Part shown: positions 12,801 to 23,724 of the stretch, in pieces
Layout: each line of letters begins with the position of its first letter
How positions within the stretch are numbered: the stretch's first letter is position 1
Origin: Oscarella lobularis
Lineage: Eukaryota; Porifera; Homoscleromorpha; Homosclerophorida; Oscarellidae
Assembly (NCBI RefSeq): GCF_947507565.1
Contig: NC_089187.1
Span: 1,984,001 to 2,048,000 of the forward strand
Reading direction: 5' to 3'
Length of the DNA: 64,000 nt
Position numbers and translations under genes: made by a program
The notes under the pieces: model-generated
What the model saw: only the letters and a program-made list of their open reading frames with translations
The model's database searches: none
What the model was told of the DNA's origin: nothing

Positions 12801-14890
12801 TACAGCAAATCGAGATACGACGCTCTTGAATCCGTCAGTGACTCTCAGAATGACGGAAAACTGCATTTCCATCGTTTTCACTACATGCCTAAAACAAATT
12901 TTTCCATCATTAATATCTTTTTGAGTGAATGATTTGAGTTGCTCTCCGCTCGACGTCAGAAGTTCGAACTGACCTTCGAATCTACCAGGATTCAAGATTT
13001 CGATTAACAGGTCAGAGTCATCATTATCATCGTCAGTGAAAAGCAGGGAATCCGTGCTGACAATCTTGCACGTTCCCGCTGCTAGGCTGAACCTTTCACC
13101 CGGTCTAGGATGAACCAACTGAGGCCCATCATTAAGAGGAGAAACTCTGAAGTCTATCGTCTGAAGACTGTTCCAACCAGAAACATTTGTAACACGTATA
13201 GAAACCGTCATAGAATCGTTATAGTTCTCCGATCCGTCATGCCAATAAGTCATATAGCCGGACATCACATCAGCAAGAGTGAAATTGGAAACTAAGCCCA
13301 CACGCCTTCGAAGAGTGTGGCTAAGATAGCCAAACGAAGGCTGTTTCGTAACGGTTATCGTCACTTCACTCAGACTATAATCTGCAAGGCCTTTCATCGT
13401 GATGTGACCAAGCAAAGACGCTTGACCCCCTTCTGGAACACTGTCAACAGGTAAAACAGTAACGCTGATGGAGACACTGGGTATAGGCGTGCTCGCGTCC
13501 CCGCTTCCGCATCCGAGACTCTCCTCCTCGCAAACGCACCGATACGACGTCACATCCATCCAATCGACGCAAGTCTCTCCGGATGCACACAAATCGTCCC
13601 GACAACGAAATTCGAATAGGCAACCGGGCGATACACTTCGAGTCGTCTTAGCCGCATCGAAATTAACGTCCATTCCATTGATTCTCAGTCGTCTCATGCA
13701 TCCAGCAAAAGATCTCGACTTTCCCTCGTTCACGTTCATACTTTGCATGCCTTTCTTACGAGCCTCCTTCGCTTCGGCTCCTCGTAGTCCACCCAGGAAT
13801 AGAGACCCGGCTATGTCTAAATGCCTGCTACGTCCCTTCAGCTTCCGCCTCGCTACCTTACTATCAATACTTAGAGTGACGTGCCGTCCTTCCAGCGTCA
13901 CGTTAACGAAATGCCATTTACGATTATTCAACTCCGATCCGGCGACGATGTCCACGTGAGCGCTCCCGCCGTGATTCACGGACAATCTCAGCTGTCCGCT
14001 TACTAATTCGAGTCCCACGAAATCGGTCCTATTTAATCGGCCGCCGTTGAAAAACAAAAGGCCGTCCGCTTGACTAGTTTGGAATTCGAACTCTATCGAT
14101 CCAGAAAATCGAGCCTCCCATTTGTGAAGTTTCACGTAGGCGAAAGGAGGTATGAAGCTACGTGTAGCAGCGGGTAGATGAAAATCGTCGGAAAACGTTC
14201 TCTCGTCGCATTTTCCCCAATCCAGACCCTTGGCGACGGTCCCTCGTCCTTCGCCGTCCAACAGTCGCTCTTCGTTGAACGTCACATTCGCCATGCAGCC
14301 TCTGAAGTATCGGCCTCTCGTTTCCACACTCAGTCCTGGCTTCCGAAAATCCTCCACTCCGCCGACGTAAATAGCTCGCAATTCGAGCTCGCCTGCGATA
14401 TCAGGCGAATCCCTGATGACGTCAATCAACGCGTCATCAACAAAAAGTTTCAATTTTGCATTGATTCTTTGAATTCTGACGGAGTGCCATTTGCCGTCGC
14501 TGTAACTCCTCCCCTCCGGCGTGCGCAGCTCGCGAGTTCGATTACTCAGTCGAAGTCGAAGTACGACTCGAGAATCGCTCATCTCTATAAGCAGATATTT
14601 GCTTACGCCCTCCGCTAGGAGGAGAAGTCCGTTCGTGTTCTTGGTCGCGAACGTTAAGCGGGAATCGGTTCTCTTCGCCACGCTCAATAGGGGATACTCC
14701 AAGTAGCCGTAGCCGCGGAGGGAAACTGCGAGAGAAGGAATGAGGGGGAGGAACATCCGGCTGTCACCGCAGACTTATAAACAATTCGATCTCTTTCTGT
14801 CTTACTGATCTCGTTCGTGGTTCTTCGGTCGCTGTCGAAAGCCGAGAGCGGGTGTATCGCAAGTAGAACGACGATGATGACGATAGTCAT
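6804..14890 (-). CDS. CSPG4-like: CSPG4/NG2-like transmembrane proteoglycan
   Basis: Giant single-pass surface protein of about 2670 residues. Exon 1 (14890-14806) encodes a signal peptide, MTIVIIVVLLAIHPLSA. An 80-nt intron (donor GTAAGACAG, acceptor CTCTCGCAG) joins it in frame to a single exon of nearly 8 kb from 14725. Order: LamG 1 (about 20-170), LamG 2 (about 195-370), a short cysteine-rich EGF-like stretch (CRDDLCASGETCVDW to CGS), then roughly 15-18 CSPG repeats with the hallmark FTQxDIxxGxIxYxHDGSE. A single membrane span follows (TIAIAIISAVVFITLCFVG), then a 112-residue acidic cytoplasmic tail ending SEYWV. Vertebrate NG2 ends QYWV, a PDZ ligand, so order and tail both argue for orthology. 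In that family the protein links matrix and growth factors to PDZ scaffolds; the role here is inferred. FRAS1/FREM share CSPG repeats but not the two N-terminal LamG domains. Confidence 0.93.
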
Positions 14891-15600
14891 CCTTGCTACA
14901 CGAAAACCGTGATGACGGCCGATGGAGAGTCACTCGGTCACTCTGAGAGACGTTTCTTGTACGGTAAATGAGAGCCGAGAAGAGCGACACCGCTTGCCCG
15001 TGACAGGGACAGAAACTAGCAAGAGAAAAATTGTTTGTTGCCCGGGACTTCCTTTCGAAGAGCATTCCCGTACATTACTTTCTCGTTTTACGACTCGTTT
15101 CTCGTTTACGATGCGCAAAGACGACACGTAGCGACAACGAAAGTCTCTAAGTATTTCTTTTCTTTGTAACCAAGTCTACCACGCATTTTTCAGCCTCCTG
15201 GCCCGCCCAAGCTACAGGTGTTCGTTGAAACTTGTGACAGTTCAGTTCAGACGAAAGAGAGCAAGCTAAAGCCCTTCTCTCGAAGTCCTTCTCTCGAAGT
15301 CCGATCAAGCTAGCTCTTTTCGCTCATATTTGAGCCGGAGAGGCCCCCGTTGAGGTAGCAGGGTCTTACCCTGGTAATTCTCCGACGAGCGCGTTCTCAC
15401 TACTCCGTTGCAGAGATTATCTCTTGGTTCCGCGATAAAAGGTTCTCCCTCGATCCCCCGAATCGAAACGCGGGACCCTTTACTAGTTTAGTTTAGATTA
15501 GCTTAGGCCTACTTCCAAGAAAACTGCAGGTTCAAAGTTACCTCACAGTAGAAGCTAGGACTAGGATAACGACCGTCGCAGTGTCCCGTTTGAATTTTAT
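14891..15600. other. Intergenic region with a short tandem repeat and hairpin
   Basis: No gene is supported. It is the 5' flank of the proteoglycan gene. At about 15275-15302 a 14-bp unit, CCTTCTCTCGAAGT, occurs twice in tandem. At 15336-15384 two nested stems, CGGAGA/TCTCCG and CAGGGT/ACCCTG, can form a compact hairpin. Its function is unknown and I do not recognise an RNA family. Confidence 0.45.
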
Positions 15601-15611
15601 CTTTATTTTAG

Positions 15612-15790
15612 TTGGTGGCTACAAGAGCTGACCAATCGATGTTCTTCAATTTGAGCCACTCCACTCCATGATGCTCAACTTTTGGGAAGCCTTTCTTCAA
15701 GACATACTTGATCTCCTCAGCTTTCTTGAGGATTTTGACTTTCCTTAGCCAAAACCGCGTGACAGAACCCAAGCGTGGTTAGGAGGGCAA
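15612..15790 (-). pseudogene. Decayed fragment of a DD/NB-ARC/TPR gene
   Basis: On the minus strand one frame reads SVTRFWLRKVKILKKAE, then VLKKGFPK and VEWLKLKN. This lines up with SVARLRREEIEILKKAE, the VLKKGF stretch and the VEWLQN stretch in the C-terminal TPR part of the two NB-ARC genes to the right. The matching DNA (15720-15780 against 16445-16510) keeps colinear identity with a small deletion. Everything upstream of this fragment is missing. It ends just before 15797, where the duplicated module begins, so it looks like the stump of an older tandem copy. A separate short gene is possible but less likely. Confidence 0.5.
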
Positions 15791-16012
15791 CAAATTGCCA
15801 TGTAACTAGAGAGAGAGTATCGAGCAGTATCGTGGGAAGGCGGCGTCAGGACCGGCGAACTAGACGGTGGTTTCTGTTAGAAGAACATAGTACATTTACG
15901 CACGCGTTACGTCACATCAACACATCAGTCGCAATCAACATACAAAAAACTTGAAAGAGCACGGCAAGAACAGAAACGTGCGATAACGACGAAGTTTCTT
16001 CCTAACAGCGGA

Positions 16013-19000
16013 CTAGCCAGACGATTCGATCTTGCTGACCAATTCCAAAAAGTTCTTAAACAACTTAGTAGCTGGATCAGCATCATTTGACTTGGCATAC
16101 TGACGGTCAGTGGGATCGAGAAGGGGCAACTTCAGGTCTTCTTCAACGGCCTCGACCTTCGAACGAAGGCCTTCGAAATTGTCCACGTCAGCTATAGGTT
16201 TGAGAATTTTCAACCCAAGCTGAAAATACGATTGCGCACATTGGCACACCACGCGCCTTTCCATGCGCCTTTCGTCGGTTTGGGTATTTTGTAGCCACTC
16301 CACGCACAATTGCCCTACATTCAGACAAGCCTTCCCAACCTTTTGGTGCAAACCGCTAGCGATTGCTAAATGGCATTCCAGGCAGGATCGAATGACTTGG
16401 AACCCGTTCCTCAAAGCGACCTCGATTTCTTTTCGATTCGGATTTTCGGCCTTCTTAAGAATTTCGATTTCTTCTCGTCGAAGCCGAGCGACGGAACGAT
16501 TTCCCCAAGCGCAGTACCGATGAGAGGATGGCAAGCCGCGAACTGCATCCAAGCACTTGTCTAGCTCCTCGCGAAATTCTTTGAGACACGAAAGCGAATT
16601 CTCGGCCTTTTTCTTCGACGCGAGAGCCTTTGAAACATGGCTGTAGGCTTGATATAACATAAGGCGAGGTGAATCTGGCGACTTCTCTTTGAAAGGTTTA
16701 ATAGCGCTCTGACTACCTTCGTGCGACTTCGTCATAAGTCTAATAGCTTCCTTATAACTTTCGTGGGCCTTGGTGTAATTCTTTTGTCCCAATTGCGCGC
16801 GAGCGATATTTGCCAGCAGAGCAGCGTGATTGGCATCACTGACGGGAAAAGCGTGACGTAGCTGCTTTTGTACTTCAGTAAGTAGCACCAAAGCGCGCTC
16901 GAATTCTCGACCGTCCATCAGAATTTCGGCCTCAACCTGCTTCATTTGACTAAGGCACTTCTCGACGTCAGATCTTTTCTCTCCTTTTGTTTGCCTTTCT
17001 TTCAAGATGTCGTTTAGAATAGCCTTTCCTTCTTCGACGTCTTTCAAAGCATCCGGCAAGCATCCAAGACGACGATCTACAGTGGCAAGATGCATGCATA
17101 TACGCCTCAGCTTGTTGTAGTTTTGTCGTTCTGTCCGACTCCTGCAGACATCGTGACAGGAGATCCCGCGCTTCCAAACTTCCTCCCAGAAGGGATTTCA
17201 TATAACCGCAGCGAAGAACGAGCTCGGCGTCGAAGAGATTGTGCTCTCGCATGTATTCCACACACCGAATGGCATGCGGATACAGAGCACTGCAGAAAGA
17301 CCAGTCACTCTGTGACTTTTCCAATGCAGATGTCAGTATTTTGCAGAGCGACTCCAAGGTAGCAATTTTTCCTTCGCTCTTCTGTCGCTGTCGAAATTCT
17401 GCGGCAATTTCCGTGTGAACGCTCAACGACTGCCTGTCATCTGTGTACGTGAGAAGTCCGTAAGCCTCGAGCCGATTGGCCAAAATAATCACGTTCACTT
17501 TCGATTCTCGATCTCGTTTTTCTTTTTCTTCGATGTTATCAACGTGTGCTCGGTCCTTGCTGAAGCCTATATCGCTGAATTCAAACAGACGTAAGGGAAC
17601 CGATGTCACATCGCAATATCCTAGATGATTCATAAGATTCGTCAGCAAAGGCAATCCCGACACGAGAGTATTTAGAATGTCGCTGCGGGAAGCCGATAGT
17701 AATCGCGTCTCGTCATACTTTCCAAAGCATTTGTGGAGATAAGAAGTGAAGCCCAGTTTCTCGCTACGCAAAAATGAAATGATGACCGTCATATACAGAG
17801 GATGTCCATTTACAGTTTCCGCAATCGTGCGCGCAGCTTTATTCTCCGTCTCGCTTTGGAAAACTTCGCAGTTGTCGCAAAGAGCACGTGTAACGTCGTC
17901 TCTGCCTAATGGGTCAAGCTTCTCTATCCCGCTGTTGGGTATTAATGAAGACAGATATTCCGGCACGGCATCCGCTTTTGTTGCTGTAGTAAGAAGATGC
18001 ATTGTGTCTTCTTTTATCTTTGGAGGGAAGTCGGGCATTTCGTCAAACGTCTTCTGGTCAGTGAGCCCGTCAATTACGACGAGAAGCGGCCCTTTCGTGG
18101 CCTTTTCCCTTATCCAATTTCGCGCTTGCTCTAGCTGTTCAAGAAGAAGAACGTTTTGAGCTTTGGCGTTGTCTGGCGAGGACGAACAGTTACTAGCAAC
18201 GCACAGCTGCAAGGATTCGGGACTAGACGCATCAAGCCACAGCAGAGTGCCGTAGTTGATTTTGATTCGATCAACGACGCAGTGAGCCAAGGACGTTTTA
18301 TCTGAAGCCGTGAATGACAACAGATTTGCGTTCTTGTAAGAGTTCCTGCACTCGTTTTATTTGTTCTTCTCTACCAACGACGTGTCCTGTTTCAAACTTA
18401 GGCCGACCAAACTCTTCGCAGTCTGACAAGGCTGTTCTGAGATGATCTAGAGTAACGGAACCGGAAGGTAGGTCGAAAGAACCTAAAGGAAACAATAGTA
18501 TTATTGAAGAAAGCCAAATCATGGGCTTACTGTGGCCAAGAGCTTCGCGAAACGCGTTAGAAACACCCCTTTCCTGCAGCTGGTCAAAATAAGCGATCAG
18601 ATCTTCTTCTTTAAGCGTGAAAATATCATCGTAATAGGCATCGCCGTTGCCGTGGCAAACTTGATTCTTCTTCGACTTTGTTAGCTTATCTCGAAGGTGC
18701 CGCCACACTGCAGATGGCAGATCGTCTACGGTTTTGATTCCCTTGAGACGGAAAAATACGGTGGCAATTTCCTTCAAGTTGTCCGTTTGTGGAGTACTAA
18801 ACACTGCACAAAAATGATCTTAGCTCAAGTCGTCCTAGCAACTACATCACGTTTCTAACAGATGGCTAATGCGCACCATGCAGTTTAGATATAAATGTAT
18901 ACCGCTAACTGAACCGATATTGAAAGTGGGTGTGGTTAAAGTCCTCCTACCTTCTTTGCCATCGGCCGGTACTTGCAGACTTTGAACTTCAATTTTGAGC

Positions 19001-19263
19001 ACAGAAAGAGTTCTTAGGACGTCGACAGCGCTCAGTCCTCCCGATTTAAACTTTGAAGCGTTGTCGAGGAGGCCATAAAACGCTCTCCAGAGGAGCTCTG
19101 GGAACGCCCGCTCTGGGAAGTCGGCCCTCTGATGCTTTTGGTTTTCCTGCTCGCGTTCGATCATGAATCTAATCGCTCCCACTGTGAAACCGAGTCGCTC
19201 GGCAGCGCGACTCCAGGAATCGCTTCCACTTCCAGACTCGGGGCGGTCCTCTGCTTCCGACAT
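16013..19263 (-). pseudogene. DD/NB-ARC/TPR gene, copy 1, broken
   Basis: Homolog of the intact gene at 23725-26949. Exon 1 starts at ATG 19263 (MSEAEDRPES) and encodes a death-domain-like region (AERLGFTVGAIRFMIEREQE). Exon 2 (about 18804-18530) carries a second helical region ending FREALGHS. The ATPase exon follows. Two lesions break it relative to copy 2. At 18295-18305, 8 nt are missing, which removes the Walker A lysine loop and leaves VVIHGFR followed by a stop. At about 17088-17095, 4 extra nt (GCATGCAT against CAT) shift the frame at the first TPR helix. The net change is -4, so the frame is not restored. Walker B-like LLVVIDGLTD and GHPLYM survive in the middle frame. Two independent lesions argue for a pseudogene rather than one sequencing error. 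Confidence 0.85.
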
Positions 19264-19433
19264 TGAAACTGATCTAATATGTGGGTTGCACGGGAACGCC
19301 TGAGTAAACAACCGGGATTTCAAACGGTGGGAAGGGAGCTAGCACAAAAGGCCCCTTCTCTCTACTGTCCTACGTAAAAGAAGAGCTTGAACGTTACATA
19401 TGAAGATGAAGAGTTCTATTACGGTATTTCGTC
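19264..19433. promoter_or_regulatory. Divergent promoter region, module copy 1
   Basis: Only about 170 bp separate the start codons of the NB-ARC gene (-) and the Ig receptor (+). Stretches such as GAGTAAACAACCGGGATTTC and AACGTTACATAT are kept at the matching place in copy 2 (about 26990-27100). No TATA box is obvious. Joint control of the two genes is inferred from the geometry. Confidence 0.5.
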
Positions 19434-22267
19434 GTGTCCGCCGCGTCCATGCAGTCTTCCTGCCGCGTAGAAGTATGTATTATAACGGCATTACTTTTGG
19501 CCTTCGTTGTTGCTGTGTCTCTCCCAAGCCGTCAAAGGCTTTTTGCAGTCGATTTAGGGCTGATCAAACCCTTTGTAGTAGAAAACGAAGGAAAACCCGT
19601 CCTAGGAATAAACAAACCGGAAAAAGGGACCCTCTGTAATCGCTGCGGCTGTGTATGTAGCCAGCTGCTGCGCTGCAGCTAATGTCTCCGCTGCTTGTTT
19701 TCATAGGCGAGGGCTTTCTTTGCGCGGCTGGATGGGACACAAAGAATCTGAGGAACTCTAATAAGGTAAGCGACGCGTTTGCTCTACGTTCGTCGATTTT
19801 TTACCGCCAACGCTAAGCAGAAGAAACCGAACAGAGGTCTGCACGCTTGAATTTTTGTTTAGCAAAGAAGATTACATTTATAATCGTTATTGCCTATTTC
19901 GTATTAGGTGGCGGAATGTTCTGGAAGGTTCGTGTCGACGTCGTTTGCAGTGAAACGTCCAATCGCCGCCTTCGTTCTGATCTAATTAATGAACACGTGA
20001 TCTAATAGACTACCAGTTGACATCATCAGAGTGAATGCGGGTCGAAAAAACGACCCTCTGCGAACACAATGGTAGGACATAACGTCAGCAGCGCAGGCTC
20101 AAGAACGGTAAATGATCTATGCTAAGCTAGTCGTACATTCGCGCGTCACCGATGCGCGTCGCCGATGCACAATTAATTACGTGACTAATCGCGCGCTGTT
20201 GTGTGCGAATGTCTTTGCTAAAAAAATGTACACTTCATCAAGCAGAAATGCGCTGACGCGTCATTCCGTCAGTGCCCGGTCACGCCCACAAAAATCCCCA
20301 GTCCCAACGTTATTAATTAATTCGATGACTAATAATCAGTCCAATTCGCGTCAAATTTTTTACTAACCGTCTTTCATTTCTATAGACTCGACTAACTGGG
20401 AAATATAGTCGATTTCAATTTGTACCGGTATATCTCGCTTTTTTAGCAACTTCTACACGTGGTAAGCTTTCGCTTCGAATTAATTGAAAGAGCTAAATTG
20501 ACGTGCAGGCTATCCTACGTCAAATATACATTCTCTTCCGGTTAACGTCATCAGTCAAGACACCTACTATGAGCCTCAAGATAACACCAATTATTATGCA
20601 AAATTATCTTGCAACTATACGGGAGTCGGTAGCGGGCCGTGTGCCGTCGCAAACGTTACGTGGATCGTTCTAAAGGATCACGAGGAGTTGACGATCGACG
20701 GGAGGAGAGCGGCGAACAACTCCGGTCCACCAGCTACATTCGTCGTTCCGGAGCCTGGTTGCGTTCAACACCTTAAAGTCGCAATCACACCCGGCCAAGG
20801 ATCCTCATATCTCTACGCGTGTCGAATCACCGACATCGCTGGGGTCGACTATGACAGTCAAACCGTGTCTCTCAAAAATTATAGTAAGGCTCTGAATTCT
20901 TTGATAGCAATATTACGGTACGAAGGCTCGCGTTAATTTAGTCCAACTTAAAGGAAAGAGAGTTTCTAAAGCGGTGCCCGTCGGATCGGACTTTGAGATA
21001 GTATGTCCGTCCGAGAACGACAAGCCACCGGGATGCGCTGACGCTCACTGGCTGCCTCCCGGAAAGGAGAATGTGCAGATCAGCGCGAGTGGCACGCTTG
21101 TTATTCGAGCGTTGACCCCTTCAAACGCAGGAAGGTACGAGTGCTGGTTAAAAGGCAATGCGAGTCTCAACGTTAGAGCGGCAGATGCGAAGTCCGTCGT
21201 CGAGATATTACCAATAGGTAAAGTGGCATTGTTTTTTTCACGTTGATTTGTTATTGATGTATCGTGCAGATCGACCCAAGCCACTCGATAGTTGCACGAC
21301 GACGCGTAATAGTAGTTTGTGCGACAATACCATTGTGACCTGCAGCATACCCTTGGAAGCGATTTCTCCTGTTCGCACCGTCCGGCTCGTCTGCGACGAT
21401 GGGTACGAGAAAGATATGGCCATCGAACGGGAACAGGGTGGGTAAAAGTATAATATTAATATTGAAAAATCAATAACTTTCTTTTCAATTTTATTTTTGC
21501 AGTCATCGTAGCTGTTGCCGTAGAAACCGTTGCTGGCGAAAGACGTTGTTGGATCTACAGTGAAAACTCCGTCGGTGCTAGCAACTACAGCAAGGTCACC
21601 ATTCCCGCTCATCGTTGCAATGTTTCAGGTTCGCAACTTTCACTGTGAACATTTCAGACTCACCTCTTATGCTGTAGGTACGGAAAAACTGTCCCTAGTT
21701 ACGGAAATTCCCACTAAAGAAAACAACAGCAAGGGCAACGTCAATACCGTTTTAATTTCCACCGTTCCCGCAGTCGTCGGGGGCCTCGTCGGGGCGGGGC
21801 TCATCGTTCTCGTTGGGATAGCACTACGTCGTCGTTTTCATAACGAGGATGGTGACCGCGACGCGTCGTCGAAGCAATCCACCACTGAAGATGGCGATCA
21901 TAGCGCGTCGACAGATCAAACCGTCGTTGAGGAAAAAGGTGCTGAAACGTCGGCAGAAGGGCCCACTGGCAATGATGAGGATTGGAGAGGCGGCGCAGCG
22001 ATGGAGCAACCTCAAGATCAAGGAGGAGGTGCCTCGACAAACGAGAATTTGATATTCGAACTGATGGAAATGCACGAAGATGACAACCAGGCGAACAGAG
22101 CGGGCAACGCCACAGAACCAGGATCGGTATTAATTATTACTAGCACAATTAATGCGCAGTTATTGTATTCTGCCCTTACTCGCAGGCCAATGATGGGAGT
22201 GCTCAAAGAAATGAGAGCTGAGCTCAGTGTGAAGCTTCGTGCCACACTAACAGTTACTCCCTACTAG
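19434..22267 (+). CDS. Ig-type single-pass receptor, copy 1
   Basis: Exon 1 gives a signal peptide (CIITALLLAFVVAVS) from ATG 19434 or 19449. A phase-compatible 15-nt microexon (20447-20461) leads to exon 3 at 20509. Ig-like domain 1 has LSCNYTG, VTWIVLK and SSYLYACRIT (20550-20880). Domain 2 (20942-21217) has the classic FEIVC, AHWLPP and AGRYECW set. A third cysteine-rich segment spans 21270-21437, and 21502-21628 encodes another strand-rich piece (ETVAGERRCWIY). The last exon, from 21678, holds the membrane span (VLISTVPAVVGGLVGAGLIVLVGIAL), RRRF and an acidic, D/E/S/T/G-rich tail of about 130 residues with no ITIM or TIR motif. It is divergent from the NB-ARC gene. A ligand or self-recognition role is inference. 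Confidence 0.82.
20447..20461 (+). other. 15-nt microexon of the Ig receptor
   Basis: Bounded by TTTTTTAG and GTAAGC. It joins the preceding exon (ending CTC T) and the next (starting GC TAT CCT) in frame, reading S-T-S-T-R-G. The paralog has the same 15-nt exon at about 28337-28351 with the same phases, which supports it. Confidence 0.6.
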
Positions 22268-23096
22268 GCTAGTTTAGTATTTAGCCCTCACCTAGTGTTA
22301 GCATTCTAGCCTTCACTAGCCTTCACCTTATTATAGCACAGCCTATAGGTGATTGTCTCTTCTCGGAGAGATAGTCAGCACTGCACAACCTACTTATCTT
22401 ATCCACGTATTTTTACCTGCTATTTTTGTGTTAGAGGCTTTTTGTATGTATTAAATTTTCGTCTGTGGCAGTTTCTCTAAAGTCCAGTATCGTAGAGGAA
22501 GTCAGTTGAGCCAGGGATACTAGACTGGTATGGTATCCCTTGACGTTACACTTAGGAATTATACTTTACCGCATTCGCACAGATCTCTTCTCCTCAGGCA
22601 AATGTGCCGTACAGGTCGGCCGGTCGTACATTCAATGCCCCGGATTAAACTTGTTGATATTCTGAAGCAAACAACGAATTTTCGTGAAAGACGACATCTT
22701 TTACTTCTCGCACCGGCGCAGCGAAGTGCATACAGGTCTCGCCTTTGACCTGAGCAGCTGTTGCCTCGTAAGGGTCCCCGATGCACCCGTGTTCCCGCGC
22801 TAGAGGGCATTGCAGAGTAACCAAAAGTGAGCTACGGTGTCTTTCTTATGTAGAAATTAGCGGCAATCGACTTTCCGGAGCAACTGGTTCGTTAGATTTC
22901 TCTAGCTAATCAGGAGCCAAACGCCTCTACAGATTGCCATAATTCCATTCGGATTTGCAAAGCGAGCGCAGTTCAAAACTATACAAGGTAATAGTCTAAA
23001 TTAGTAGAACACGCAGGGACACTCATAGTAGGCATGCGGTCACACATTTGAAGTAGCTATTAGAAGAGCACATGCTGGAGCAAAATGAACCGACTT
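22268..23096. repeat. Module spacer repeat, copy B
   Basis: Downstream of the Ig gene. The repeated short word AGCCTTCAC is followed by blocks shared with 30190-30790 and, inverted, with 163-421 and 905-1030. No gene is supported. The block 22640-22820 is the best conserved and keeps partly open frames on both strands, so an old exon cannot be excluded. Confidence 0.7.
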
Positions 23097-23505
23097 CTAA
23101 AATATTTCCTTCAATTGATTTGGCAGACCGGTTACGGGGCTCTTGTTACTGCCGTGTCTCTCCTGGTCGCACTGTCTGCATACGTAAACGGCCACAAACT
23201 CGTTTACGGGATCGAGGCACTCCCGTTTCAGTGCATACTTTGGTTCGCGATGGTCTAGACTCTTGTGGCAGATGTAGCACTGAAAACAACAAACATACCG
23301 CCGTAATATTCTATGCATATACTATATGTGTATATGCATATGTATACATGCTTACCCATTCTTGCCAAGGCGTTCGAAATGGATCATTGAAAGAAATTGT
23401 TTTTATAAATTCGTCATAGGTTCTATACTGCACGCGAATACATAATGGTTTGTCGTTCCCTATTGCTGCACCGCCAGGTGTCTTACCTTTCGCTCGACAT
23501 TTGTC
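23097..23505 (-). pseudogene. Zinc-ribbon gene Z1, cut at the module boundary
   Basis: Last exon (stop at 23097) has CYICHKS and YVCRQCDQE, and ends SPVTGLPNQLKEIF. An upstream exon (about 23365-23436, ending GTPWQEW-like PWQEW before GTAAGC) matches the linker exon of the other long-type genes. The first zinc-ribbon exon is lost: only its last codons before the donor GTAAGACACC remain at about 23480-23505, and the sequence then switches to the left edge of module copy 2. It was probably a functional gene before the duplication; as it stands it lacks a start and half its metal ligands. Confidence 0.65.
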
Positions 23506-23724
23506 ATGTAACTAGAGAGAGTCGTCGGAAGGCGGCGTCAAGACCGGCGAACTAGACGGCGTTCTCTGCGTATTAGTTAGAAGAACATATACGCACACGT
23601 ACAAGTTACGTCACATCAACACGCTTCAGTCACAATCAACATACAAAACTTGAAAGAGCACGGCAAGAACAGAAACTTGAATAGTTGCAATAACGACGAA
23701 GCTTCTTCAGTTTCTAACAGCGGA

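Larger units (their letters stand above)
15797..23507. repeat. Duplicated module, copy 1: NB-ARC/TPR (-), Ig receptor (+), zinc-ribbon (-)
   Basis: From CATGTAACTAGAGAGAG the sequence runs parallel to that starting at about 23505. Gene order, orientation and most intergenic sequence are shared. The left boundary is sharp, since different sequence precedes the common string at 15797 and 23507. Copy 1 has a broken NB-ARC gene, an intact-looking Ig gene and a truncated zinc-ribbon gene. Confidence 0.85.

Noticed and set aside
14178-14706. Plus-strand frames of 61-146 codons over the LamG region
   Set aside because: Shadows of the long minus-strand exon, with no start context or domain.
23300-23360. 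AT-alternating stretch as a mobile-element end
   Set aside because: Simple TATATG/CATATA-type sequence inside an intron of Z1. No terminal repeats or coding remnant.
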